In this document: piece by piece, positions 34,910 through 42,973 of the stretch
Numbering within the stretch: position 1 is the stretch's first letter
Layout of the letters: every line of letters begins with the position of its first letter
Assembly (NCBI RefSeq): GCF_900141845.1
Contig: NZ_FQZB01000007.1
Coordinates: 186,001-250,000, forward strand
Reading direction: 5' to 3'
DNA: 64,000 nucleotides
From: Clostridium cavendishii DSM 21758
Lineage (GTDB): Bacteria > Bacillota > Clostridia > Clostridiales > Clostridiaceae
Position numbers and translations under genes: made by a program
Notes under the pieces: generated by a model
Told to the model about the DNA's origin: nothing
The model's input: the letters and a program-made list of their open reading frames with translations, nothing else
The model's database searches: none

Positions 34910-34972
34910 ATATATATAATAAAAAGTTAAAAGTGACAAATATATTTTAAAAAATTAATTTGAAATTACATA

Positions 34973-35017
34973 TAACGCTTAATGATTTAGAAATAAATTA
35001 TTAAGCGTTATTATTTT
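34973..35017 (+). terminator. Terminator of the MacAB-like operon
   Basis: TAACGCTTAAT (34973-34983) with ATTAAGCGTTA (35000-35010), then TTATTTT. Confidence 0.8.
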
Positions 35018-35027
35018 AGGTGAAAAT

Positions 35028-35083
35028 CCAAATTCTAGATTTTCCTATTAAAGATTAATAGGAAAGTTAAATCTACGATTTGG
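35028..35083 (+). repeat. Long imperfect hairpin in the gntR leader region
   Basis: CCAAAT, TAGATTT and CCTATTA on the left pair in order with TAATAGG, AAATCTA and ATTTGG on the right, around a short AAGAT loop. The three stacked arms are separated by small bulges. It lies between the terminator and the gntR promoter. Function unknown; it may be an RNA structure from read-through or a small repeat relic. Confidence 0.4.
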
Positions 35084-35240
35084 TTATTTGAACATATCCT
35101 TTAAAAACATTCTTATAAATAGCGAGTTTTCTTTAGAATGAAAAATAAAGAAAAAACGTGTAATTTTGAGAAAAAATTAGAAATATAAAGTTAATCTTGT
35201 ATAAAATTAGAAAATAAGTATAAATGGTTAAGTTACAGGG

Positions 35241-35289
35241 TTTACCAATAGCGAGTATCACTGTATTATTTAATTAATACAGTGATACT
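35241..35289 (+). promoter_or_regulatory. Promoter embedded in a 15-bp inverted repeat (GntR operator)
   Basis: TTTACC (35241-35246), 17-base spacer, TATTAT (35264-35269). AGTATCACTGTATTA (35254-35268) and its exact reverse complement TAATACAGTGATACT (35275-35289) cover the -10 box and start site. YtrA-type GntR regulators repress their own ABC operon through such repeats, so autoregulation by the next gene is likely. Confidence 0.7.
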
Positions 35290-35305
35290 GAAAGGAGATG
35301 AGTTT

Positions 35306-35671
35306 ATGGGTTTAGAGTTTAACTCAAATGAACCTATATATCTTCAAATATTTAATTATATAAAGAAGAAAATACTTAGCAATGAGCTTAAGGAGGGAGA
35401 AAAATTGCCATCAGTTAGAGAGTATGCATCAGAACTTAGAGTGAATCCAAATACAATTCAAAGAGTCTATTCTGAACTAGAAAACATAAATCTTATTTAT
35501 ACTCAAAGAGGTGTTGGTAAATTTGTAACATCTGATAAAAAGGTTATGGCTGAGTTTAGAAAAGATATGTCTAAGGAATTTATATTAAGATTTGTAAAGG
35601 AAGCAAAGGATATGGGTTTTAAAAAAGATGAGCTTATAGAATTTATAAGTAATAAGTATGAGGAGGTTTAG
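35306..35671 (+). CDS. GntR family regulator, YtrA subfamily
   Basis: A 121-residue repressor. Winged helix at residues 9-75: PIYLQIFNYIKKKILSNEL, GEKLPSVREYASELRVNPNT and YTQRGVGKFV. A short helical tail of about 45 residues replaces the large effector domain, which defines the YtrA group. I use ATG 35306, behind AAAGGAGATGAG; an upstream GTG at 35282 lies inside the operator. It is the first gene of the operon and overlaps nothing (2-base gap to the ATPase). Cell-envelope antibiotics are the usual inducers of this type. Confidence 0.9.
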   Translation: MGLEFNSNEPIYLQIFNYIKKKILSNELKEGEKLPSVREYASELRVNPNTIQRVYSELENINLIYTQRGVGKFVTSDKKVMAEFRKDMSKEFILRFVKEAKDMGFKKDELIEFISNKYEEV

Positions 35672-35673
35672 TT

Positions 35674-36381
35674 ATGGATTCTGTATTAGAGGTTAAAGAA
35701 CTAATTAAAAGTTATAGAGGAAAAAGAGTGTTAAATGGGGTGAGTTTTAATCTTGAAAAAGGAAAGGTTTTAGGTATATTAGCACCAAATGGAGTAGGGA
35801 AATCAACACTTTTAGATATTATAGCTAATCTTTGCAAGAAGGATAGTGGTTCGGTTAAAATTAATGGTTTAGAAGTATCAAGTAAGACTAAAGATTTTGT
35901 ATCTTATTTACAAGAAAAAAATGTTCTTTATAATTGGATGACTGTTAAAGATGCAATGAACTTTTATAAAGATTTCTTTAAAGATTTTAGTGAAGAAAAA
36001 TTCAGGGAACTTATGGAATTTATGAGTTTGGATGAAAGAATGAAGGTACGTAAACTTTCTAAGGGAATGAAGGAAAGATTAGAGCTTGCTTTAACTTTAA
36101 GTAGAGAAACTAAGCTTTATATTTTAGATGAACCTATATCAGGAGTTGATATAGTAGCAAGGGAAAGGATAGCAGATACAATTATCAAAAATATTAATGA
36201 GGAAAGTTCAATGATAATAACAACCCATTATATAGGAGAATTAGATAGGATTTTTGATGAAGTGATGTTCATTTGTGATGGAGAAATTTGTGAATTTGGT
36301 TTAGCTGATGATTTGAGAGAAAAATATGGTATGTCCTTACAAGATATATATAAAAAGATATTTGGGGGTATTAGAAGATGA
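35674..36381 (+). CDS. ABC transporter ATP-binding protein (YtrB-like)
   Basis: A 235-residue ATPase. Walker A APNGVGKST (unusual N-G-V), Q-loop SYLQEKNVLYNW, a signature written LSKGMKERLELALTLS rather than LSGGQ, Walker B LYILDEPISGVD and TTHYIGE. This pattern is common in two-gene antibiotic-response transporters. Its stop overlaps the permease start by 4 bases. Confidence 0.92.
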   Translation: MDSVLEVKELIKSYRGKRVLNGVSFNLEKGKVLGILAPNGVGKSTLLDIIANLCKKDSGSVKINGLEVSSKTKDFVSYLQEKNVLYNWMTVKDAMNFYKDFFKDFSEEKFRELMEFMSLDERMKVRKLSKGMKERLELALTLSRETKLYILDEPISGVDIVARERIADTIIKNINEESSMIITTHYIGELDRIFDEVMFICDGEICEFGLADDLREKYGMSLQDIYKKIFGGIRR

Positions 36382-37040
36382 AAAATATAATTAAGTTGAT
36401 GAAATATGGGTTAAGAGAAAATCTAATTTTTTATATATTGGAGTTCTTAATTTTCACATTCGTTTTAACAACAATAAGGGGTGGTGGAAAACTAATATTT
36501 AATAATATAACAGTACTAGTAACGACACCATTACTTGCAATAATCTTAGGTATAAATACTATTTTATGTATAAAGGGATTTTACAGCAATATATCTAAAG
36601 CGAGAGGAAGATTACTTTTCACAACTAATATCAAAGGGGTAGAATTTTTAACATCAAAATACTTGGAATTTTTAATTATAAATCTTCCTTTTTATATAGT
36701 AGCAGCTATAAAAATAGCTTTAATAAATTCATTAAATAGTGTATCAGTATTAAATATATATATGCTTATAGAGTTTTTATTTTTCTATATGATAGTAACA
36801 CTGATAATAATAATAGTAGATTGTTATACAAGCAGTTCAGAAGGAACTATATTTTTTACGTTTATAGCTTTGATTGTATTAAAAATTGTTACCGATATAA
36901 TAACTTTAATATTACCTAAATGGTATTTATCAGCAGATAAGATAAGGTTTGGTATTTGTGATTTTATTCTTTCTATAATAGTTATAGTAGTACTTTATGT
37001 TTTTTCAGTAAATAAATTAGAGAAAAAATTAGATATTTAA
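36378..37040 (+). CDS. ABC-2-like permease subunit
   Basis: A 220-residue membrane protein with six hydrophobic segments, including NLIFYILEFLIFTFVLTTI, LLAIILGINTILCIKGF, INLPFYIVAAIKIALI, YMLIEFLFFYMIVTLIIIIV, GTIFFTFIALIVLKIV and FILSIIVIVVLYVFSVN. It shows no sequence family that I can name, but its place after the ATPase, the 4-base overlap and size make it the transporter's membrane half. Confidence 0.75.
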   Translation: MKNIIKLMKYGLRENLIFYILEFLIFTFVLTTIRGGGKLIFNNITVLVTTPLLAIILGINTILCIKGFYSNISKARGRLLFTTNIKGVEFLTSKYLEFLIINLPFYIVAAIKIALINSLNSVSVLNIYMLIEFLFFYMIVTLIIIIVDCYTSSSEGTIFFTFIALIVLKIVTDIITLILPKWYLSADKIRFGICDFILSIIVIVVLYVFSVNKLEKKLDI

Positions 37041-37052
37041 GAGGTGATTTAA

Positions 37053-37883
37053 ATGAGAATAAAGAAAGTGTTGAGTGTATTATTAGTATTATCAGCAGTT
37101 ACATTAACAGGATGTGATGTACATTTTGATATTGGACAAAATTCTAAAATTTCAAAAATTAGTAGTAAAGATATTAAGGAAATAGATAAAAGTTTTAAAT
37201 TAAATAACGTTAATGATTTGAGAATAGCTATAGGAAGATCAGATGTTAATATTGTTCTGACTGATGGAGATGAAATAAGGGTTAAAGGTAAAATATATGA
37301 TGGAAATGATAATGTGATTTCTAAGCAAAGTGGAAGTACTATGACTATAGAAGAAAAAGACCTTGATTATGGTTCATGGGATTCAGAGTGGAATTTTTCA
37401 GATAAGGATTTTAGTTTTTTTAGAGATAATAATAGTGAAATAGATATAGAAATACCAAAAGCATATAAAGAAAATATAGGTTTTAAATTTGGGGCAGGAG
37501 ATGTAAAAATAAACGATTTAGAAGTCAAAAAGATAGATTTTAAAGCTGATGCTGGAAATGTAAATATAGATAATATTATATTTAATGACTTAGATATTAA
37601 ATGTGGAGCAGGAAATTTAGATATAAACTTAAAGAAAAAGAATGGAAATATAGATATAAAAGGTGGGGTTGGAAATACAAAAATAACATTAAAAGAGGTT
37701 GGTGGTAACCTTAAGATTGCAGGTGGGGTAGGAAATTCAACAATAGATATTCCTGATAATTCGCCAGTAGATATAAAGGCTGCTGGTGGATTAGGGAATA
37801 CAAATATTTCTGCAAAAACATCAGGTGAAAATAAATATACCTTTGATATAAAAGCTGGAGTTGGAAATATAAGTGTAAAATAA
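37053..37883 (+). CDS. Lipoprotein with DUF4097 beta-solenoid domain
   Basis: A 276-residue lipoprotein. Signal peptide with lipobox TLTGC (Cys21), then a low-complexity region, then a DUF4097 domain of stacked short beta strands: repeated GAGDVKINDL, DAGNVNIDNI, GAGNLDINL, GGVGNTKITL, GGVGNSTIDI and GLGNTNIS, roughly every 18-20 residues. DUF4097 proteins commonly follow envelope-stress or PspC-like genes. With the GntR-ABC genes just upstream (13-base gap) it suggests a cell-surface sensor or damage-response function. GAGGTGATTTA ribosome site. Confidence 0.85.
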   Translation: MRIKKVLSVLLVLSAVTLTGCDVHFDIGQNSKISKISSKDIKEIDKSFKLNNVNDLRIAIGRSDVNIVLTDGDEIRVKGKIYDGNDNVISKQSGSTMTIEEKDLDYGSWDSEWNFSDKDFSFFRDNNSEIDIEIPKAYKENIGFKFGAGDVKINDLEVKKIDFKADAGNVNIDNIIFNDLDIKCGAGNLDINLKKKNGNIDIKGGVGNTKITLKEVGGNLKIAGGVGNSTIDIPDNSPVDIKAAGGLGNTNISAKTSGENKYTFDIKAGVGNISVK

Positions 37884-37936
37884 GTAAAAAACCTTTGGAT
37901 TAGTATAGAAAGACTTTTCTAAAGGTTTTTTACTTA
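37883..37936 (+). terminator. Terminator of the GntR-ABC-lipoprotein operon
   Basis: Perfect 14-bp stem AGTAAAAAACCTTT (37883-37896) with AAAGGTTTTTTACT (37921-37934). An inner hairpin forms AGAAA/TTTCT. The left arm overlaps the last base of the stop codon. Confidence 0.8.
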
Positions 37937-38023
37937 TAGTAAATAATACAATATTTGGAGATGAAAATAAATTTATCTATTATTTTTTAAAATATGTCTT
38001 ATAATAATTATGGGTGATTAAAT

Positions 38024-39967
38024 ATGAGAAAGACAATAGGAATATTAGCACATGTAGATGCTGGAAAAACTACCTTCGCAGAACAGGTTCTTTATCATAC
38101 CAATAGTATTAGGAGTAGAGGAAGAGTAGATCATAGGGATTCATTTTTAGATAGTCATAGCATAGAAAGGGAAAGAGGAATTACTGTTTTTTCAGATCAG
38201 GCTATATTTGAATATGAAGATTCAACCTATTATTTAATAGATACTCCAGGACATATAGATTTTTCTTGTGAAATGGAGAGGGCTATTGAAGCGATGGATT
38301 ATGCGGTTTTAATAATAAGTGCTCTTCAAGGTGTACAAGGACATACTGAGACAGTTTGGCAATTGCTTAGAAAAAATAAAATTCCAACTTTTATTTTTAT
38401 AAATAAGATGGACAGTGCAATATTAACTGAAAATGAAATTTTATGTGAGATAAAGGATAATTTAAGTAAGGATGTTTGTTCTATAACTAATGAGTTTAGT
38501 AGTGTAATAAATGAGGAACTTATTGAGTTTATTGCAGAACGTGATGAAGAACTTTTTTTAAATTATATTGAAGGAAAATACAGTTATGAAGTATGGTTTA
38601 ACAAATTTATTGCTTTAATTAAAGAAAATAAGGTTTTTCCATGTTTTAGTGGCTCGGCTTTGCAGGACATTGGTATAGATAAATTTTTAGATAAGCTACA
38701 TAAATTAACTTATACTGATTATTCTGAAGCTGAAGGTTTTGGTGGGAAAGTATACAAAATTAGGCATGATGATATAGGAAATAAACTTACTTTTATAAAA
38801 GCATTAAAAGGTAGTTTAAATATAAAACAAGAGATTATTTATGGTGATAACAAATTAGGAAAAATTAATAATATAAGAATATATAATGGAACTAAGTATA
38901 AAGAAGTTAAAAAAGTAGTTGCTGGAGATGTATTTGCAGTTATAGGATTAGATAGCTCTAAAATAGGGGATTGTATTGGAAACATAAACTATAAACCAAA
39001 TTTTGAAATGGTGCCTACTTTAAGTTCTAAAGTTATTTTTGATAGTAAGCTAAATGTTAAAAACATTTTAGAATATTTTAAACTTTTGGAGGAAGAGGAT
39101 CCAGGCTTAAATATAATTTGGCAGGAAAAGACAAAAGAAATTCAAGTTCATATTATGGGGATTATTCAACTAGAGGTATTAAAGCAGGTTGTTAAAGAAA
39201 GATTTAATTTGGATGTAGAATTTGCTCCTTGTGAGATTATTTATAAGGAAACAATAGAGAATACGGTTATAGGATATGGTCATTTTGAGCCTCTAGGCCA
39301 TTATGCAGAAGTACATTTAGAGCTAGAAACTTTAAAAAGGGGAAGCGGAATAGTTTTTTCAAATAAGTGCCATGTAGATGATTTGGCAGTGGGAAATCAA
39401 AATCTTGTAAGGACACATATTTTTGAAAAGGAACATAGTGGAATATTGACAGGGTCTGAACTAACTGATATAAAGATAACATTATTAACTGGAAGAGCTC
39501 ACAATAAGCATACAAGTGGAGGAGATTTTAGAGAAGCTACTTTTAGAGCTTTAAGACAAGGTTTAGAGAAAGCTAATAATATATTACTTGAACCTTATTA
39601 TGATTTTAAAATACAGGCTGATGTAGATTATATAGGGAAAATAATTTCAGATATTCAAAGACTTAATGGAAGTTTTAAAGAACCAGAAATTGTAGAAAAT
39701 AAGTTTATAATACGTGGGAGGGGCCCCGTATCTAAATTTATGAGTTATACTATGGAATTTATTAATAATACAAGGGGTAAAGGAAAAATATCTTTTAAGT
39801 TATCAGGCTACGACAGATGCCATAATGAAGATGAGATTATACAAAATAAAAATTATAATAAGAAAGCAGACATAGAATGTACATCAAGTTCTATTTTCTG
39901 TTCAAAAGGTCAAGCATTTGTGGTAGAAGGTGAAAACGTAGAAAGATATATGCACTGTATAGAATAG
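38024..39967 (+). CDS. EF-G-like translation GTPase (TetM-related)
   Basis: A 647-residue GTPase with the layout of ribosomal-protection proteins and EF-G. G1 AHVDAGKTT (8-16), G2 RERGITV, G3 DTPGH, G4 NKMD and GSA near 210; then domain II (FGGKVYKIRHDDIGNKLTFI), domain III (DPGLNIIWQEKTKEIQVHIMG), domain IV (GYGHFEPLGHYAEVHLEL) and an EF-G-like C-terminal domain. It differs strongly from TetM/TetO/TetB(P) within the G2/G3 flanks and the domain IV loops. I would not call it tetracycline resistance without evidence. Clostridia carry such chromosomal 'translation factor GTPase' genes of unclear role. It is monocistronic. Confidence 0.82.
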   Translation: MRKTIGILAHVDAGKTTFAEQVLYHTNSIRSRGRVDHRDSFLDSHSIERERGITVFSDQAIFEYEDSTYYLIDTPGHIDFSCEMERAIEAMDYAVLIISALQGVQGHTETVWQLLRKNKIPTFIFINKMDSAILTENEILCEIKDNLSKDVCSITNEFSSVINEELIEFIAERDEELFLNYIEGKYSYEVWFNKFIALIKENKVFPCFSGSALQDIGIDKFLDKLHKLTYTDYSEAEGFGGKVYKIRHDDIGNKLTFIKALKGSLNIKQEIIYGDNKLGKINNIRIYNGTKYKEVKKVVAGDVFAVIGLDSSKIGDCIGNINYKPNFEMVPTLSSKVIFDSKLNVKNILEYFKLLEEEDPGLNIIWQEKTKEIQVHIMGIIQLEVLKQVVKERFNLDVEFAPCEIIYKETIENTVIGYGHFEPLGHYAEVHLELETLKRGSGIVFSNKCHVDDLAVGNQNLVRTHIFEKEHSGILTGSELTDIKITLLTGRAHNKHTSGGDFREATFRALRQGLEKANNILLEPYYDFKIQADVDYIGKIISDIQRLNGSFKEPEIVENKFIIRGRGPVSKFMSYTMEFINNTRGKGKISFKLSGYDRCHNEDEIIQNKNYNKKADIECTSSSIFCSKGQAFVVEGENVERYMHCIE

Positions 39968-40000
39968 TTTCTTTAAACCTATAGTTAATTTAAAGAGAGA

Positions 40001-40038
40001 AAGCTATTAATTATTGAATTTTCAATAATTAATAGCTT
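40001..40038 (+). terminator. Long AT hairpin, terminator of the GTPase gene
   Basis: A perfect 18-bp inverted repeat, AAGCTATTAATTATTGAA (40001-40018) with its complement at 40021-40038. ATTTGC then TATTC follow. It also faces the 3' end of the convergent Pro/Cys-repeat gene. Confidence 0.7.
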
Positions 40039-40138
40039 ATTTGCTATTCTATATAAATCCTAATAGAAGGAATAGTATTCAAATTTAAGTCTAATAAATA
40101 ACTAAAATATATTAGCAGCAGTAATGTTTACGAGGCTT

Positions 40139-40282
40139 GCAAGGAGGTTCTGGTCTGCAAGGAGGTTCTGGTCTGCAAGGAGGCTCTGGTCTGCAAGGAG
40201 GTTCTGGTCTGCAAGGAGGTTCTGGTTTTCAAGGAGGTTCTGGTCTACAAGGAGGCTCAGGTCTACAAGGAGGCTCAGGTTT
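40139..40282 (-). repeat. Eight 18-bp tandem repeats encoding PEPPC(R/K)
   Basis: Eight exact-length units on the minus strand, variants of CCAGAACCTCCTTGCAGA, encode R/K-P-E-P-P-C. Three units are inside the current reading frame and five lie after an in-frame TGA at 40229-40231. The units are more alike within the downstream five than in the first two, consistent with slippage or duplication. Confidence 0.9.
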
Positions 40283-40990
40283 GTGAGAGTGCTTGTAGCA
40301 TTCAATAGCTTTCTTGATAAACATTTCAGCTTTATCAAATAATTTTTCAGATTCAAATATAAGAGCAGTATATTCTTTCCATAATTTACTAGCTTTTATG
40401 CTATATTCATGAGATTTTACTGCATAATCATGACCAGCTTTTTCGTAATATTCAGCATGTCCCAAAAGTTCCTTAGCTTTAGCTTGAAGTTCTTTAGCTT
40501 TAGCATATAAAAATTCAGCTTTATGAGCTAATTCATCACATTCTTTAAAACAATGACAACTAGTTTTATAACATTCTAAAGCTTTCTTATTATATTTAGC
40601 AGCTTCAAACCCATATTTATCAGCTTCTTCATATAATTTATCTACTTGACGATATAATTCTTCTGCTTTTAGAAGATATTCTTTAGAATATTTCTTATAT
40701 TCCATAGCCTTAGCTTCAGTTTCTTTAGCTCTATCAGCTATACCTTCAGCTTGTTTTTTAAAATTTAAGCCTTCAGCAAAATATCTTTTAGCTTCATCTT
40801 CATATTTTTCACAATCACAAGGTTTAGGAGGACAAGGTTTAGGTGGGCATGGTTTTTCTGGACATGGTCTAGGATTACATTTTTCATGTTCATATGAAGC
40901 ATATTCATTAGATTCATAATAATTTTCTACTTCTTGATAAGGATACTCAGTATTACATTTATCATAAGGTTTCTTATAATCATTATACAT
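40229..40990 (-). CDS. Helical Pro/Cys-repeat protein, probable spore-coat protein
   Basis: A 253-residue hydrophilic protein as read. Residues 1-40 are Tyr/Glu-rich (YNDYKKPYDKCN), 41-60 Cys/Pro-rich (PCPEKPCPPKPCPPKPCDC). Residues 62-235 form an Ala/Lys/Glu helical rod with repeats like AEELYRQVDKLYEEADKYG, and the tail begins the PEPPCR array. A TGA at 40229 stands where a Cys codon (TGC/TGT) occurs in the other units. The frame continues 38 codons (to CC and TAA 40112), so the full protein would be 291 residues. A sigma-K-type promoter and the Cys-rich, Tyr-rich composition suggest spore coat or exosporium; family not recognised. Confidence 0.72.
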   Translation of the reverse strand: MYNDYKKPYDKCNTEYPYQEVENYYESNEYASYEHEKCNPRPCPEKPCPPKPCPPKPCDCEKYEDEAKRYFAEGLNFKKQAEGIADRAKETEAKAMEYKKYSKEYLLKAEELYRQVDKLYEEADKYGFEAAKYNKKALECYKTSCHCFKECDELAHKAEFLYAKAKELQAKAKELLGHAEYYEKAGHDYAVKSHEYSIKASKLWKEYTALIFESEKLFDKAEMFIKKAIECYKHSHKPEPPCRPEPPCRPEPP

Positions 40991-41052
40991 TTAGATTCTC
41001 TCCTCTCAATTTAACAATATAGGCGTTTTTAAGTATATCACCTATCTAATTT

Positions 41053-41080
41053 TATAGTATGTAGTAATTATAAAATGTGT
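41053..41080 (-). promoter_or_regulatory. Sigma-K-like promoter
   Basis: Minus strand AC (41079-41080), 17 bases, then CATACTATA (41053-41061). This equals the sigma-K pattern AC-N17-CATANNNTA of mother-cell genes. It lies about 62 bases upstream of the Pro/Cys-repeat gene, whose ribosome site is AGAGGAGAG. Confidence 0.5.
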
Positions 41081-41145
41081 ACATAATTTAAATAAAATAA
41101 ATAAATTTTATTTAATGTTCCCCAACTAATTTATAAGTACTAATA

Positions 41146-41154
41146 TGTTATAAT
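41146..41154 (+). promoter_or_regulatory. Extended -10 promoter of the Bce module
   Basis: TGTTATAAT, an extended -10, about 37 bases before the response-regulator start. No strong -35. Confidence 0.5.
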
Positions 41155-41190
41155 TAGTGAAATAAGTTTTAAATGTGTGAGGAAATAAAT

Positions 41191-41862
41191 ATGAAGGATA
41201 TTTTATTGATAGAAGATGATATTGATTTATCAAAAGAGATTTCCATATCTTTGGTAAAATGGGGCTTTAAAGTTATATTAATAAATGATTTTAGTAATAT
41301 ATTAAGTGAATATATGATTAATAAACCAGCATTAGTAATTATTGATGTAAACCTTCCTTTCTATGATGGATTTTATTGGTGTGAAAAGATTAGAAGTGTT
41401 TCTAAAGTTCCAATAATATTTTTATCATCAAGAGATTCAAATATGGATTTAATTATGGGAATTAATAATGGAGGGGATGATTATTTAACAAAGCCATTCT
41501 CTATTGAAGTTCTTATCACAAAAATAAATGCAATATTAAGAAGGGCTTATGATTACGTTAATACAGATAATATTATTTATTATAACGATATTATTTTTGA
41601 TATAGAAAAAGGTATATTTAAATATGGTGAAAAGCAAATAGAGTTAACTAAAAATGAAATTAGGATATTAACATTACTTATTAGAGAAAGAGGAAAAATA
41701 GTATCTAGAGAAAATTTAATGCTTAGTTTATGGAATGATGATGAATTTGTAAATGATAATTCTCTAACAGTTAATATTACGAGATTAAGAAATAAAATTA
41801 AGGAAATTGGAATAAGCGATTTTATTAAGACTAAGAAAGGTGCAGGTTATATGGTGGAATGA
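41191..41862 (+). CDS. bceR: Response regulator, BceR type
   Basis: A 223-residue OmpR-family regulator. Receiver domain with acidic pocket IEDDIDL, phospho-acceptor Asp in VIIDVNLPFYDGF, and KPF near 102; winged-helix DNA-binding domain with LTKNEIRILTLLIRERGKIV, LMLSLWNDDEFV and the trans-activating wing TKKGAGYMVE. ATG 41191 follows GTGAGGAAATAA; an ATG at 41173 has no ribosome site. The stop overlaps the kinase start (ATGA). The neighbouring kinase and FtsX-type ABC genes identify it as the regulator of a bacitracin/peptide-antibiotic detoxification module. Confidence 0.92.
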   Translation: MKDILLIEDDIDLSKEISISLVKWGFKVILINDFSNILSEYMINKPALVIIDVNLPFYDGFYWCEKIRSVSKVPIIFLSSRDSNMDLIMGINNGGDDYLTKPFSIEVLITKINAILRRAYDYVNTDNIIYYNDIIFDIEKGIFKYGEKQIELTKNEIRILTLLIRERGKIVSRENLMLSLWNDDEFVNDNSLTVNITRLRNKIKEIGISDFIKTKKGAGYMVE

Positions 41863-42884
41863 ATTTATTTAGGTTTATAAAAGAAACTAAGTTAAATATT
41901 TTAAGTTTTATAAGTATATTTTTAGTAACAAATATATATTTATTCTCGTTGAATTCATTTAAAGAACGCATAGAAGATATATTATATATAGACTTCATTG
42001 TTGCAATCATATATTTTGGAATTTATATAATTGAATATAGTAGATGGACTAAGAAATATAAACAATTGTATGAACTTGTATTAAATAAGAAAGATATAAA
42101 GGAAGAAGATGTAAGAGACATTTGTTTGGAGCAGGAAATTATAAGAAATGTAATTATAAATAAAGATAAAATTTATATGGACAAGTGCGCTAATTATGAA
42201 GAAGCACTAAAAGATATGGAAGAATATATTTCAAAATGGGTCCATGAGATAAAGCTACCAATATCAGCGTTAAATATAGTAAATGATAGAGTTTCTGATA
42301 TTGAACAAAATAAAAGTATTAAAAATGAGGTAGAAAAAATAAATTTTTTAGTTAATTCAGTCATGTATGGAAGTAGAACTACAGCATCATCAGAAGATAT
42401 ATTTATTAAATTAGAGAATATAGAAGAGATAATAAAGAAAGCAATAAAAAATAGTGCCTTTTTTCTTATAAAAAATAATATTGAAGTAAATTTAAAAAAT
42501 TTAAATTATAATGTATATACGGATTCTAAGTGGATGACATATGTTGTAGAGCAGATTATAAATAATGCCATAAAATATTCTAAGGAGAATGGTAAAATAG
42601 AATATTATTGTATTGAAGACAAGGATTTCATTATGCTTGTAATAAAAGATTATGGAATAGGAATAGAAAGAGAAGATTTAGAAAGAATTTTTGATAAAGG
42701 TTTTACAGGTAGTAACGGAAGAAATAAAATATATAAATCAACAGGAATGGGTTTATATTTTGTTAAAAAAATTATAAACAAATTAGAACATAAGATTGAA
42801 GTAGATTCTGAAAAGGATAAATATACAGAATTTAAGATTTACTTTTATAAAATATCTGATTATCTTAAAGTTACAAAAATGTAA
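41859..42884 (+). CDS. bceS: Intramembrane-sensing histidine kinase, BceS type
   Basis: A 341-residue sensor kinase. Two membrane helices with almost no external loop (ILSFISIFLVTNIYLFSLNS, FIVAIIYFGIYIIEYSR) mark the intramembrane-sensing class, which reads the state of its ABC transporter rather than a ligand. H-box SKWVHEIKLPISAL with phospho-His, N-box QIINNAIKYS, G1 IKDYGIGIEREDL, F-box and G2 GMGLYFVKKI. Overlap with bceR is 4 bases. The last codons contain a BceR-type operator. Confidence 0.93.
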   Translation: MNLFRFIKETKLNILSFISIFLVTNIYLFSLNSFKERIEDILYIDFIVAIIYFGIYIIEYSRWTKKYKQLYELVLNKKDIKEEDVRDICLEQEIIRNVIINKDKIYMDKCANYEEALKDMEEYISKWVHEIKLPISALNIVNDRVSDIEQNKSIKNEVEKINFLVNSVMYGSRTTASSEDIFIKLENIEEIIKKAIKNSAFFLIKNNIEVNLKNLNYNVYTDSKWMTYVVEQIINNAIKYSKENGKIEYYCIEDKDFIMLVIKDYGIGIEREDLERIFDKGFTGSNGRNKIYKSTGMGLYFVKKIINKLEHKIEVDSEKDKYTEFKIYFYKISDYLKVTKM

Positions 42885-42885
42885 C
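42870..42885 (+). promoter_or_regulatory. BceR-type operator upstream of bceAB
   Basis: GTTACA-AAAA-TGTAAC, a perfect match to the published Bce-type consensus TNACA-N4-TGTAA. It overlaps the stop codon of the kinase gene and lies about 90 bases before bceA, where phosphorylated BceR would activate the transporter genes. Confidence 0.78.
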
Positions 42886-42973
42886 ATACAGGCTTTAAAT
42901 GTAATCTTAAGTGAGGGATTCTAAATTGGATACCTATTAAAATATAAGTAGATTCAAATTTAGGAGGTATTTT

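Noticed and set aside
38024..39967. Calling the EF-G-like GTPase a tetracycline resistance gene
   Set aside because: The similarity is at domain level only and no mobile or regulatory context supports it. Calling it resistance would overstate the evidence.
40229..40231. TGA at a Cys position as a selenocysteine codon
   Set aside because: The codon lies in a structural repeat with no enzyme role, and the bases after it are repeat DNA without a distinct SECIS stem-loop. Nonsense mutation or stop read-through is simpler.
40139..40282. CRISPR-like array
   Set aside because: The 18-bp units are contiguous with no spacers and encode an in-frame peptide repeat.
40124..40342. Forward-strand open frame over the repeat array (ARRFWSARR pattern)
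   Set aside because: It is the antisense reading of the PEPPC repeats, with no ribosome site, and does not look like a natural protein.
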